DNA from: Physcomitrium patens
Lineage: Eukaryota; Streptophyta; Bryopsida; Funariales; Funariaceae
NCBI RefSeq assembly: GCF_000002425.4
Contig: NC_037269.1
Coordinates: 12,177,290-12,241,289 of the forward strand
Direction of reading: 5' to 3'
DNA: 64,000 nucleotides
Position 1 is the first letter of the stretch, and each line of letters opens with the position of its first letter. Made by a program: the position numbers and the translations under genes. Below the pieces are notes generated by a model. That model searched no databases, was not told where the DNA came from, and saw nothing but the letters and a program-made list of their open reading frames with translations. This document shows, piece by piece, positions 23,720 through 36,592 of the stretch.

Positions 23720-26700
23720 CAAGAGATATTGATTTTTTAAGTTTCTTATATAAAACAACTCACAAGGAATAAACCAATGGGATAAACCACAAGAGACAAA
23801 AACTATCTCTAATTGGCTACATATCTCATTGTTTTTATTAAAACTTTTGATGAATTAGATATCAAAATATGCATTCTATTGCTCCAAATTGCTTAAGTGG
23901 TTGTGGTAAATTCTATGTGGTCTTTAATTTCTTGCCTTTGTCTTTTTATAAGGTGTTATTAAACTATTGGTTTATATAAATGAATGAATTCAAGCCTAAT
24001 AGTTTATTATGATGCCCTAGGTGAGTGTAATTCTTGAACGATTTATTAAAGCTTTAGATACTTTATTCAAAGCTTAGCTATCTATTAATTATAGATAGCA
24101 TAAAGACTTTCTAGGATTTGAGGATGGTACCTTGTAGATTTATTTTCAGATTTGCAAGGAAGACAACTTTGAAAGCCTAATATACAATTGTCATACATAC
24201 ATTTAAAAAATAATTTTGATACTATTATTAATACATGTATTAAAGAAATTAATTTCTTTTGCATAAATGATAGATTGTTCTAAAGGATTGTAAAAGAGAA
24301 AGTTTGGATGAAATATTTATATATTTTTTAATATAAAAAATCACTCAATTCTTCACTTACATAATTTTTAAATGATACATAATTGAAGGTTTTGGTTTTT
24401 TGTAACTTGCAAAATTTTTCTTGCTCCATTAAATAGCGATATAATTTTTTTGAATGTAATTAAATTTGATCAATATATTTATTTCTTATGTAAGTCAAGA
24501 AATTTTCTTATAGAAATTAAAAATATCCTAGTTATCCTTTAAATTATTTAATTTAAAGATAATATTAAATAAAAAATAAAAAATAATTATAATTTTTATT
24601 ATATATAAAACCATTTTTAAAATTTTTATAATTATGTATAACTACTTCTACTACAAGGATTTTATAGGTGACGTCCCTAAAAAACAAAAGATTAGCTATC
24701 TATAATATTCATTTATACAAGTTTAATTTTGTTTTACAAAGGATATTTAATGATACTCAACAAGTAATTATTTAAAATAATTAGAGTTTTTATGTTCTAC
24801 TTTAAAAAGATAAAACTTATATTATTTTTAGATATTAAATTAATATATACTATAAAGAAAAATAAGGTTCACATAATAATACATGATTTTTAAGGATTTA
24901 GCTATATGATACTTATTCTAATCGGAAAATTTATTTTTTAACATATTTTTTTCTTTTTAAATTTTACTCTATGTTTAAAGATTATATTCATTCATCAAAT
25001 AAAAAAATACTTATGAATTCTTCATAATATAAACACAAGCTTTCTTTTAGGTGCCTAAACTAGATTTTTTTCTTGTGAAAAATTATTATCATATAAAATC
25101 AAATTTTATGTATTTTACTTTTAACTTCATATTATTAAGAGACAAGGTTTTTTCAAGAGTTATCTTTGTGGTTTATTATTTGAAGTATTTGTTGCAATGG
25201 CTAACAAAATTGATGCATTGTAAGTATTAAATGTTTTATTTATTTCTAAATTTATATTAGAATATTCTTCAAATTTACTAATTTTTTTATAGACAGAATA
25301 GTTTTAATACATTAATGAATATTGTAAATTTTTATTGTAGTTTAATAGAATAAATTCAATTTTATTTTTTTTATAAAAATACTAAAACATCTAAAATATT
25401 TGCTAGTTATTTTTTTAAAAAAAAATCACCTTTTATTATTATTATTACGATTATTAAAAAAATTATAAATATTTTAAGAATATTTCCTTAAAAGTAAATT
25501 AAGACATTGAAAATTTTCAGTATAAAGAGTGTCATTTTTACATGAAGAATCAAAATGAAGTTGAATAATATAATTGATTTAATTCTTCTTTTATAATTTT
25601 TATTTAAAATGACAATAAATAGAAAATAAAATTAATGGTATATATTTTTTAATTACTTTACATATTTAAAAGATTCCAAGACAAGCGAATTTAATACAAA
25701 ACCTTCATTTAATATTTGTAAATTATCTTATATATTTCTAAAGTTTACCATTTATATCTATAAAAGCCAAAGGTAATTTAGTAACACATATTTATCATAA
25801 AGGTGTCTAAAGTGAAAAGGACAATTTTTTATTTTATATATTACATAAATATATTATTAAGATATGTTGATTATATAACCTCCACAACTTGGAAATATTT
25901 TATGATGAATAATACTTATCAATCTTCAGTAACTACTCTCTCTTCAAATTTATTTATAATTTTGAATTCGGCTATCAATTTTAATAAAATTTGATCAAAA
26001 TATTTTTACCAAGACGAAAATAGAACATTTTTCTACCAAAAGCTTTCAAAATTTTGTACAAAGAATTCAAAAATATAAAATATAAATTTAAATCCAGAAA
26101 AAAATATTTCCACACATTATAAGTATTATTTAAGTTAAGAAACAGCAATCATGTAATTAAAGATATTATTAATAATATCTAAAAATAATTATCAAATAGA
26201 TTTAATAATCACGAATTTAATATTTCATCAAAAGAATGTATTTAAATACTCTTGAATTAGCTATAAATAAATAAATAAAATTTTATAATTAACAGTTATA
26301 TTTATCTTAAAGATTATTTAATAGAAAAAAAAATTCAATATGCTTTAAGTTTTGATGTTGTAATTCTTGCCTCTAAAATTTAAAGTTATTATAGTATGAT
26401 AATGGTTTCAAAATAATTTGAACAATGTCAAATTCATAACTTAAAAAAATTGTAATTTAAATGTTTTAGTTATTGTTAATTTTTTTATGTAAATTTACAA
26501 ACAATTTTGCACCTCATAAATAATTCCATTAGAAATGTAACGCAAATATGTTCAACTCAATTATTTTACAACTTTTAACACCTCATTAAGAATTACTAAA
26601 CTGACAGCCAAAAAGCTTTCCTCAAAATCTAAATCTAAAAAACCTTTATCTTTCACAACTTTCTTCATGTCTTAAGTTTTTCCAACATAGGTTTTCCAAA

Positions 26701-26760
26701 ACACCACCACAGATCTCCACCCACAACAAAAAAAACCTATTGAAAGTAAAATCCTCAAAA
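21323..26760. other. Very AT-rich gene desert
   Basis: About 5.4 kb of extremely AT-rich DNA with only short chance frames. It includes (TA)n at 23309-23347 and 23685-23716 and an AATT repeat near 23594-23612. The composition resembles the eroded retrotransposons at 43.6-58 kb, so it may be very old transposon DNA, but I could not align it to any element in the window. Confidence 0.5.
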
Positions 26761-27573
26761 ATCATTAACCTTGCATGACCTTATTAACTCGTTTTGTGCA
26801 CCCAACACCACGCTAGGCTGTTGAATCCTGAACATCCAAAAACTTTTTAAAAAAATGCGATGATTTTAAGAAGTTGAAACCACCCGTAAACACAAATTTC
26901 ACGTAATCACACTCACAAGTCAGAACACAATCTGGTATATAGAAACAAGCCCGATCACAACTTCCCCACACAGAAAACAAGCACACAATGCATTCAAAAC
27001 ACAAGGAAGGAAGGAATGAAGGAAGGAAGAAGCAGACTAAGTGAAAAGCCATGGGGGACAAGGAATGCAAGCAGACAAGCTGGAGCACAGTCTGTGGGGA
27101 GACGCCATAGCTATGGCTGGCTCATGGTGTTCTCACATGGCAGTGGAAGAAGAAGAAGAAGAAGAAGAAGAAGGAGAGCCAACGACATGGTGAAGCCAAG
27201 GGCTGCAACAAGGAAGGAAGGCACAATAGCCAGAAGACAATGCAAACAAGGGATGACCATGCAAAGGCAGTAAAAGCATGCAGAGTATTCTCTGCGAATC
27301 CTGCGAGGTAGTGGGATTTCAACACCCACATCAAGATTGTGGAATAGGACTTGGGCCCTCGTGATGCTGTAGCAGCGGCATCCAATGCAAAGGGAGAAAG
27401 GAAGAGGGGGGCGTAATGAGATTGAGCACCGTGGCATCCACACTCCAACACAAATTCATATGAATTTCGAGTGGGATGCAGATGATGTGATTTCCTTGTC
27501 GGTGCATCTTTCCATGCGTCCATTATGCGGCACACACACACACACAAAAACATATGTGCTTGTGTATATAGAA

Positions 27574-27612
<39 letters not shown>

Positions 27613-29566
27613 TATCTTAGAAAAAAAGGAGTTGGAGATGGGGTCCCACCAGGCATCCATGTCGGCTGCTGGTCTTGGAATAGCATCTTGTAAGATCTAC
27701 CAAGCACCACTGCTTTTGGTTGTTGCTGCCAAAATTATACAATTGCTAGGCTGGCAGAGTGCGTGGGGATGTGCTCCAGCGGATGCTGCGATGCATCAAC
27801 CGTGAGGGGGGAGAGACGACCAGGTATTCTTCTCGTGCCCAGGTGACACACTCGTGCTTCGCCCCAAACCCCTATGCTCCTTCTTTTGATTAGGTCGGGG
27901 TTTGCGCTAATGTGCTGGTTGCATGGTCCACATTACTCCCTGATTAATCTCTTAATGTATCTTTTTGTCCGGACGCGTGTCCTTTCCCTCAAAAGTTCAT
28001 GCAGGTGTCGGGCTTTCATTTTCTCCGATCAGGAATCCTGCGTGTGTTGTTTAACTTTTATTTAATTCTTTTTGGTTGTATATGTTTGTATGTGTGTGTG
28101 TGTGTGTGTACTGCATGGTGTTGTGTAAAAGTACTCTGCCATTGTGCTTGCTAGTTGGCTGTGACAAGTCTCGAAACGATTTCTATGAGCTTTTGCGAAG
28201 TCATCTTATCACCCCGGGTTCTGCTTTTAGGTGAACGAAGTAGGAATTGGGCAATGCTGAAACACTATGCCTCTGACAGAACTGGACTAACGTTGCTAGA
28301 TTAAAGACTTTCGGAAGCTTTTTTGTCGGAATTTTCCAAGTGTAGGTTCAGGAATGGAAACATTGCTGGCTTGAATAATTGCTCCGGAAGTGCCCAATCC
28401 ACATTTCAACCCTTCCGGCGAGATGCAACTTCAAGCGAGCTGGTTGTTTAGAAACATGATCCCCGGTTAACACGACTATCTCATGTGTTGCAAGGCCTTT
28501 ACGGTTTAGTAATATGGGTAGTGCTCAAAAAATGTTGCTTGAACAAGCGGGGAGAAGCAACCATGCGATTTGAATATCGTGAGATTATAATGCCGGTAGA
28601 CAAACGGTTTAGATTTCCACACGAACTCTACTATTCATTTATGTTGGAAATGTAGATATATCACCCAATACTTGGGAAATTCAACACAATCAGACAGTTT
28701 CCGTAGAAATCGTGTTGCTTGCCTTAAGGTACTCGGTCACTTGAAAAGTCGTGTGACCGTATACCCACTGATTAGTCGACTGATGATATCATACACCTCA
28801 AATTACTAACGAACAAAATCCAACATGAAGAAGACGCAGGTACGAAGCAACAAGGGGATGAGGTAACGGTATAATACTTTGTAAGACACTTCTTTATTTC
28901 GAGAAGAAAGTCTCTTGGAAAACATAGCTCCATGTGCACATGTAGCAACAAAGAAGCTGCAATATAATATTTTTACCGAACACCAAGATCTTTTCTCCGA
29001 ACTCGTTGTGTTTATACATCCAACACGATCAACACCCAACTGTAGTCAGGTAGACTAACACCAGATCTTGCTTTTGAGATCATTTGCAGTCACTTATTTG
29101 TCGTGGCTACGGATCTAGTAATCGAACTACTGGAGGACCCGTCTTCTATCAAGCACTGATGCCGAGGTCATTTTGCCCTCGCTTTTGGAAATTGTACAAA
29201 ATGAGATGCATCAGCAAGACCATAGCTTATCACTCCTATAAATCAGTGTTGTCCTACCTTATGAGCTTTCATAATCCTGCATATCCGTAAATCACATATC
29301 ACACAATTCTGCCGCTCGACATGAGGTTGCAGCAAGACACTACAGATATAGATTATCTCTAGAGGTGTTCGCGGACGAGAATTGATTAAATACAACCAGG
29401 CTGATTCTCACACAGACCAGGAAGGAGAAATTATAAAATAAAAAACAGAAAAAGAAAAAGAAAAAAAAGAAAAAAAAGAAGGAAAATTAGAGAACTAACC
29501 AAGTGACAAGAAGAAGGGGGAAAAAGAACACAAAAAATGTTGGAAGGCTCCAAGTGATCAGTTCAC
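26761..29566. other. Intergenic, including the 3' flank of the HD-Zip gene
   Basis: No supported gene. Simple repeats are (GAA)n at about 27145-27173, CA/TA/GA tracts at about 27530-27612 and (TG)n at about 28090-28109. Frames across 27.0-27.7 kb are shadows of these repeats. The A-rich stretch at about 29430-29480 and the bases up to 29566 probably belong to the HD-Zip 3' UTR or flank. Confidence 0.45.
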
Positions 29567-31037
29567 TTACGGCCAGTCCCACCATGGCAGTACGCTCTGC
29601 TCCACGGCAGGCGCAAAAAAGTAGCCACAATTTGGGTCCACTTGGAAGGCGTGGCAGCCCTCCTCAAGCTTCACCGGGAAGGATTGTTGCGAAGCATTCA
29701 CATCGTCGTCAACGCCGAGGGGTCCCACTAGGCTCTCCGGAGGAGGGAATTGGCTGCAGCAAGCCAGTTTCTCCTCGTCACTGGGGTTGCTGTCCGAGGT
29801 GTGAGGACTATCAGCGTCGAGTAGATCGCTGGAGTTGCTTCCTGAGCTTGTCGACGTCTTCTCCACCTCGAGCTTGGGTGTCGAGCAGACGGTCATGGTG
29901 GGAGAGGATCTCGTGTGGTGGTGATCCTTGGTAATCGCGAGGTTGTAAGGCTTCTTGCCCAGTTTCGGCGACTCCTCTGTGTCTGGCATGCAATGTGAGT
30001 CGCTCTCACATTGGGAAGAGTCCGCGGATTGCGAAGATTGGGAACCCTGGGGACTTGTCTTCCCCGAGAGACGCTGTACCTGAAGGAAGAGAAGAGACCG
30101 CGATTAACTCTCACGTCACCCACGATCGCAAGGAAAGGAGTGATCAGTATCCGAATGAGTTGAGAGAAATTGGGGAGGGTGTACTAACCTCAGCCTTGAG
30201 GACGTCTTTCTCCCGGAGAGCGGTCTCGAAGTCTGCCTTCAGTTTGATGTACCCAGAATTCAACATTTCGTAGTCCCGCTCCAGCTGTTTCGTTTTCCAG
30301 CGTGCGCGTCGGTTCTGGAACCAAACAGCGACTTGGCGAGGTTGCAGGCCGAGCTCCTTGGCAAGCTGCATTTTCCTCTCGGGTTCCAGTTTGTTCTCTA
30401 CCTCGAAGCTGCGCTCGAGGGACCGAACCTGGTCGAACGAAAGCCGGCGCTTCTTCTCCACGGGTTGGGAGCCGTCGTCTCCACCGTCGTCGCCATCCTC
30501 TGGCTCCTCCCCTGGCCCGTTCCCGAATGTGGGGAAGAAGGGTCGTTTCTGCCCGCACCCCGCAATTGCATCTTCCAGACCTCCACCTAACCTCGAAACT
30601 GGAAACAGGACCAACAACAAACAATCAGATGTACCCACGGCTATGCTCGATGACGGGATAAAAAGAGAAACCCACAAATTTTGGTCGCACTCAAACACTG
30701 TGGCACCAAAGCACATTGAATTCCTCTGTACCGGCACACATCCACTTACACTAGTGTAGAAGTACTCCGCTAAGGCTCTAGCTTAATCGGATACTTCCAT
30801 TAAGCACCCGGCGACTTGGCCATTCTCATAATTTAATAGACCGATCGCTACAATTGAGGTCAAATTCCTCAACTGCAAGCTCTAGATTGGGAGGAGTGGA
30901 GTACTACCTTGGAAACTGACGTGAGGATTGCAGCTATTAAGCATCGCCACGAGGGAGTTCGAGCTGCCCATGTCGTTCCGCATTAGCATCACATTCTGTC
31001 CTCCGAAGCTGCTCAACCCAGTCGCCGCCATCGCCAT
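29567..31037 (-). CDS. Class I homeodomain-leucine zipper (HD-Zip I) transcription factor, 350 residues
   Basis: Minus-strand exons: 31037-30908, 30598-30189 and 30079-29567 (TAA at 29567-29569). Introns are GT-AG, phase 1 then phase 0, and the joined frame is 351 codons. Known for the family: nuclear factors that bind pseudopalindromic CAAT(A/T)ATTG as dimers and act in stress and developmental responses. Seen: an acidic stretch at about 73-86; a homeodomain at about 91-148 with the helix-3 motif VAVWFQNRRARWK; then a zipper with residues at 149, 156, 163, 170 (Ala), 177 and 184, five of six being Leu. There is no START domain and no CPSCE motif, which points to class I rather than II or III. 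The Ser/Asp-rich C-terminus ends in an aromatic WWDWP, like the AHA-type activation tails of class I. The first of two nearby ATGs (31037) was chosen. Confidence 0.9.
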
Positions 31038-31756
31038 CGTTTCTAGCTCTCCCCCGAAACTGGCTCCACGGTCCCTAATCCCAATAATCCCAGCAATTCT
31101 ACGACAGATGCAGCTACATCGCTCTGTGTATGTCTCAAACTGCCCCTTCTCGTCTCCCTCACATAGCCAAATGTCTCGGGCGGATCATCACATGTTCTGT
31201 CGACGGGAGAGTTGGGGGCCTGCACCCACAGCACTCAAGAATGGAAGGCGCCCACCACTCACACGACCTTCTCACCAGCCATTGCCAACTAAGCTCTTGA
31301 GAGCAGATGCAGTGAGTATATATAATGAGACACAGCAACAATCCACTAGAACTGGAAAGAGGAACCTGCCACCGTCTTAGCAACCTTTACTCTCAAAGCG
31401 AAGAAAGCTGACAGGTATTCCAGGAGAATAAATTACAATTTACTCCAGCAAAAGTGCTGGCTGCGGGTTTGTCCACGGAGGCCGTCGGTCATGCCCCATC
31501 ATGAGGTGGATGTGAAGTCAATGTGAGCAGGCATGGCACAGACACTTGAAGCATGAGTCCACGGAGCAAGGCCATTGAACAATGTCAGTCCACCCGAACA
31601 GAGCTGGAGAATGTGGAAGATGGTAGTAGGTCCGACTTGTTCACAAAATTTCCCATATTTTAATACTATTCTACTCCGATAGCAAGTGGTAATTCTCCAC
31701 TGCTTGAATAAGACTGAAACACAGAACAATGTGCATCTACGTAGACAAGAGCAGAG
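31038..31756. promoter_or_regulatory. 5' flank of the HD-Zip gene
   Basis: Upstream (minus-strand sense) of the HD-Zip start. Short frames on both strands look incidental. It probably contains the 5' UTR and promoter, shared with a possible divergent gene at 31937. No specific site was assigned. Confidence 0.35.
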
Positions 31757-31868
31757 GGCATTCACTAAAGAAAATAAACAAAGATTAGAAGGGATATTAT
31801 GCTTGAAGCTGGACATTCAGTTAAGAAAATTAAACGAAGATTAGAAGGGATATTATGCATGAAGCTGG
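31757..31868. repeat. 56-bp tandem duplication
   Basis: Two adjacent copies offset by 56 bases, both containing AGATTAGAAGGGATATTATG followed by C(T/A)TGAAGCTGGAC. A few mismatches separate them, so it is a fairly recent local duplication. It lies between the HD-Zip gene and the divergent candidate gene. Confidence 0.75.
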
Positions 31869-31936
31869 ACAAGGTGGGTTCGCCCGCTGGTTAGACTGAA
31901 ACGGAGCCAGCGAACGGGGCGCCGCTTTGCGAGCGA

Positions 31937-32516
31937 ATGGTTGCAGTAGGAGGAACTTACTCCTTGCCTGTTGGAGGGGGCCTTAGCCAGGCTCTTCGGG
32001 CCCAGTTGTGTGGCCTAGCTGTGAGGCGAAGGGCAGGAGAGGGCATCACAACAGTGCGTTGAGACCAGAAAGTAAAGCCTGAGAATTTTGCTTGTTATCT
32101 TTGACCGCTGGCCGTCCCAGAGAGGGAGGTTAAGTTTTTCCTTCCTGGATTTCAGGCATGGGCCACCCCCTCTTCCAGCTCTTCTTCCAGCTGTGCAGGC
32201 TGCCAACGAACCTTCGGAGACAAATTTGGAGCTGCAACCACCGAGACGGACAACGAGCAAGACACCCACTCCACGACGACTTTGCTCGACAGTCGCGCTT
32301 ACCCAGTCGTCGCGGACACATTCTCCCAGGCCAGCGTCTGCATGCCCAAATCCAGCTCCCCCGTGTTCACCACTTTGCAAATTAACTTCCAAGACCAAGT
32401 AGCCTCAGAAAACGCTCTCTTTTTTTCTTTTTTTTCTTTTTTCTTATTCCTATTTTCCCATTTTCCAGTTTCCTGTACTCTCTCAGTCAACCTCGTCATG
32501 GCGCTTCTCAACATGA
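31937..32516 (+). CDS. Candidate small three-exon gene, 124 residues, unknown
   Basis: Proposed exons are 31937-32020, 32156-32398 and 32469-32516 (TGA 32514-32516), all introns phase 0 with GT-AG ends. The second intron ends in a strong pyrimidine tract (about 32417-32468) before TTTTCCAG. Codon use in exon 2 is strongly G/C-biased at third positions. The protein starts MVAVGGTYSLPVGGG, has a run of Ser followed by CAGCQRTFGDKFG, and a Ser/Thr-rich remainder ending WRFST. I do not recognise it. Its short intron and divergent placement relative to the HD-Zip gene fit a real gene, but the model rests on frame and splice signals only. Exon 1 could start further upstream or use another donor. 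Confidence 0.4.
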
Positions 32517-35500
32517 GCCCGAGCTCAGGCCAGCGGACAAAATACATTGTGCTACCAGCAACTTCCGCAGTACAGGCGTACTTCGACTGCCTGTATGTAC
32601 GTTCACGAGTGGCTACATATTCCAGGCTCTGTCAAGTGTACACTGTAGTACCTTTGCACGTCCAAGAGCTTGAACCCAACAGTCCTGTGCACACATAACC
32701 ATTTTCATACATGAATTCTCCGTCGTAGAGCTCCTGGACCTGCTTAAAAAAGCTCCCTGGTGTGAATTTAGGCCTATCTGGTGATGCCGTTATCCTAAAA
32801 CCACTTGGCTGTGGTGGTGATCTGGGCACTGAATGATGCGACATTCAGAGAAAACCACTCGGATCTCCCATCTTCTAACGCACCCCTGCCCCTCCTTGCC
32901 TACCCACTCCACAACATTCAGTTGCTGCTTTGTTTCTGTCTTTGCTATTATTTATTTATTTATTTATTTATTTATAACTTAGAATATCCAGGTTACCCGA
33001 ACAATGCAAGCTTTGTTGTTAACCTGAAGCTTCGGATCTTATTGAGATCAGTGAGTAGAGTGGATGGGTGACTTTTTCTGCAAAAAATTATATTAATATG
33101 TGAATTTGAATACATATTTTGGGCCAATATTAATGACATTTTATTCACCCATAGCATAACTCACGAAAGCACTTTCGTAGCCATCGTGAATGGATAAGTA
33201 TTCTGTAGTAAATTATATGCGTATGTCACCATACAATCAAGCCATATAAGTATCATCTGAAGACAAAATATTTGCAATCGTTCCTTTCACAAAATTATCC
33301 AATTATTTGTTGGATCTACACTTCATAGTTTATTATCACAACCTGCACATTTAAGGGATTTGAAATTGCAATCTAGGAATTTATGTTTATAAGTTATGTC
33401 ATAAATTCCTAGACTGAAATATAATTCATGTTAACACTTCTTGATTCAAATTGTAATCACGAAGATGAAGAAAGAAGAAAAAAATGGGGGAAAAAACAAG
33501 AAATAAAATAATGCACTTAATAATGAAATACATGAATATTGAGCAAAACTGATTTTGTTCATGAAATCTTGCCACGAAGTGTTTCCATTCTCCCAAACCT
33601 GAGCTTGGTTGTTACAGACGCTCAGTATATGTCCATCGACATCTTCAACGTCGCACACTACATAAAAACAAAGAGACAATGGAGGATACTTAAACTGTTG
33701 CAAGGAAGGTATTCCACTATTGCTCTTGCTCCTGCTCCTGCAAACTTGTAGAGCGAAAAAGAGGCAGTAAAAGATGGTCCCGTCTCGACAGTGAGAGAGA
33801 CGCAGGTTCTGCGTCGTCATGATCTCTTCAAGGGTATAGACAGCGGCAGCGAATCCTGTCGTAGGCCCGCCATGGTGAGCACTCGGGCGCCGCTTATGTA
33901 CATGCTGGTGGGGCGTGAAAAACTTGAGACAGTGTGGACCGTGGAGTGTAGACAAGGAATGGAGATGGTGTTGGTGGTGGTGGGAGCCAGAGATCTCCCC
34001 AGCTCTTGGAAAGGTTTTACGGCCTCAGTTCATTGTGGTCTTCTTGTTGGAAAACCGTAGCTAGTTGATATGGTTAATGGCCTCTGTGGTCTAGTCTACA
34101 CTGGAAGCGGTGAAGGATTTGCGTGGAACTTGTAGGTGACGTCGAGCACCCAAAAGCTTGCTAGGACGAGGCCGAAGCTGGTGGAACTGGACAACTCAGT
34201 AGGCACTGTGCATGTTCCTTCACGGATACTTCTAAGCGCCGAGATTATCAACACTGGCGCGAGATTACGATTTTAAGGCGTTATCTCTCAAAGGCAGATA
34301 GCGCTCGTGGGGCGTCGCTCAATCTCTTGAAAAAGGATCGAAATGTTCTACCATATAATATGACACGTGGTTTCGAGGCGCGGGCTTGGGAAGTTGGGTC
34401 GACCCTGCACAAGTTTACTTTTTCTTCCTCTGGGGGTACATTCCTGTAGAAGCAAGAGTCATGCTGTGCACGTAAAGCTTCTTATTTTTACCGTGAAACC
34501 AGCCGCACCGGGAACACCAGGTCAGCTGAGCGCATATACAGATGGATATGTTGGTCTGTGGAGTATTTACAGTAATCTGGGTGCAGATCTGGGTGCTTGA
34601 AGGGTTCCTCTTGCGATGGATTTTGTAACGGTTTGGCTAGAAAACAAGGATTTAATGAGCAAAATTCTTTGGTAGTTGATTCATTTGCAACCTTAAGAGC
34701 AACAATAACAAGAGCATGATACTGGCTGCAAAAACATGTTGGAGCAGGGAGTCGTGATGTGATGCAGACAAGGCACTTCGCAGATAAAGTTTTTTTCTTC
34801 TTTTCATGCTTTTAACATGTGCATGACCTTTTTTTTGACTTAAAACAAACAAAATGAGATGTCGGGAAAAAAGACTGTTAACCGCGAGTTTGGAAGCAGT
34901 GCAAAGCCTCATCGCCTCACAATCTGCAAAAAGTTGTAATCAGCTTTTCATAAAGCTAGTTACCTAACCATATCATCTGAGCTGATTTCCTCTGCTAAAT
35001 TGCTAATAGGAATAAGAACAACTTTACAGCCAAAATCTATTTATAAAACCATATAAGGAAATGCTAAACCGTGTGTTTGGACAGGACCGAACACAAGAAA
35101 CTTACTTCTAATCCGTTCCGAGTTTCTACTGGTGGCAAGATTTGGGTGGTACGAACTTTTCACCTTTTCGCCTAATTTACGCAAATGAATTCCACATTAA
35201 ATAAGTCTTTCAGGGGATTAATTACGCTCGCGTGAGCAGATGAGTAATTAAGAACGGAATAAGTCCTCTAAGATCACGAACACCTAATGAGACTTTGCGG
35301 CAGATGCTTGCTGTTTGTCTGCAACAATTTAGCCCAGTGAACAAGTAGAACCGACATTCAGGGTAATATCACTGCAGATAAATGCCAAATTTATCGATTC
35401 TGACCCTAGCACATATTCCGTGAAACATCCGCATGGGGTAGAATCCACTGCAATAACTAAGTCTAATGTCCAAGCTGCCGGTTGATTATACAAAGATAAG

Positions 35501-36100
35501 ATCTCGGTTGGTACTATTTTAATAATTTTCCGTTCCATTGTAAAATCCACTATGCTCAGTCTCTTTTGCTACAGTAATACCACCATTCATGCAGTTTTAT
35601 CTTCTGTTCTTCTCTTTGTTGACATAAACGAGGTAAACTCGCGGTTTAGATTTAAAGAAGAAGATCAGGAACAAATCACTCAATCACTTTTTCTTTTTTT
35701 CTTTTTTCTCGACACAAACGAGGCTTAGGAGCCAAGTTTTACAGTACAGCACATAAGTCACAGCGTCCATACTATAGCACATCCAGAGTGTGAATTATTA
35801 GACCTCTGTGGGGAACTTTAGTACTCCAACATATTGTCACCCCTGATTTTTGACCAAATATATTTATGTTTCTAGCCATTTAAGATCTATCCCACCCACA
35901 AAGGAAGGTTTGCCTCTATTCTAGTTTCTTTCCTATTCAACGAAGTGTGTCTTTCCGGAACAGTCTTCCGTATTCAGTAAGATTGGGCCAAATTGGCTGA
36001 TGTGTGTGTTTATCACTCTATGTTTCTTCGCCAAATGTGAATGTGTTCCATTGCCAAAACCTCAAATTCAGGCAGGCATTGGGGCATACACACCATAGCA
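32517..36100. other. Intergenic, no supported gene
   Basis: Contains a (TTTA)n repeat at about 32948-32975, a hairpin at 33372-33413, and several medium-length frames (33446-33955 minus, 33791-34060 plus) without recognisable products. Nothing else can be supported. Confidence 0.45.
33372..33413. other. Perfect 14-bp inverted repeat (hairpin)
   Basis: Arms 33372-33385 (TCTAGGAATTTATG) and 33400-33413 are exact reverse complements around a 14-base loop. Similarity beyond the arms is poor. It may be a small MITE core, or a structured RNA if transcribed. Confidence 0.5.
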
Positions 36101-36108
36101 CTAGTGAA

Positions 36109-36592
36109 CAAGCTTTGACATCGCTCCGGACGATTACTTTTGGTCGGCCGCGATCCGAGCTGTACCAGTGTTTGAGGAAAATGAGCTTGACCGCTGGTTA
36201 ATTAATCTCAAGCCTATGTTTAGGACCGCCAAGAAGGTTGCAAAGCACCGCAGATGCTGGGTGTGAGTGACCCTGACATCAGACTCGTGGGCACTGCCAA
36301 AGTGGTTATCTCTGAAGCTTTTCGCAAACCAACAGGTGATGAATGGGGCCGCAAGGGAGTTGGAGGGGGGGAAGGAAATAGAAGAAAAAAAGTGGAGCTC
36401 TGTCTAAACAATGCCTCCAAAAAGTATTCCGTGGACTTTACGTAATGAGTCTAAGGCTGTCAATGTTGTTCGCACCGACCCCCATCATGAGCGTCTCCGA
36501 GGGCATACCTCAGGCACAGAAAAGCGGCCCTGGCTCCAGCTGATTATGTTGTCACTGCTTTAAACATTGCAAATGTTCTGCTAAGAAACTTG
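36109..36592 (+). pseudogene. Cluster of coding-like fragments in different frames, possible broken or multi-exon gene
   Basis: Three plus-strand segments look protein-coding. The first (about 36109-36268) has DIAPDDYFWSAAIRAV and ends RTAKKVAKHRRCWV, then TGA. The second (about 36254-36445, opening MLGVSDPDIRLVGTAKVV) ends at TAA. The third (about 36500-36592) contains ALAPADYVVTALNIANVLL and runs into a GTAAAA donor-like site. A GTGAGT donor lies right after the first, at about 36263. They could be exons of one gene whose remaining exons I cannot place, or a decayed copy. No family was recognised. Confidence 0.3.

Noticed and set aside
27016..27710. Frames with poly-Arg, poly-Leu and Tyr-Ile repeats
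   Set aside because: Translations of GAA and TA/CA simple repeats.
30599..30737. N-terminal extension of the HD-Zip exon 2 frame to a Met at 30737
   Set aside because: The extension falls in intron 1. A good acceptor at 30599-30601 and a phase-matched exon 1 (31037-30908) give a better model.
29893..30759. Plus-strand and alternative minus-strand frames over the HD-Zip gene
   Set aside because: Shadows of the homeodomain and zipper exons.
33446..34060. Medium-length frames on both strands near 33.5-34.0 kb
   Set aside because: No recognisable domain, poor composition at the ends, and no consistent exon structure.
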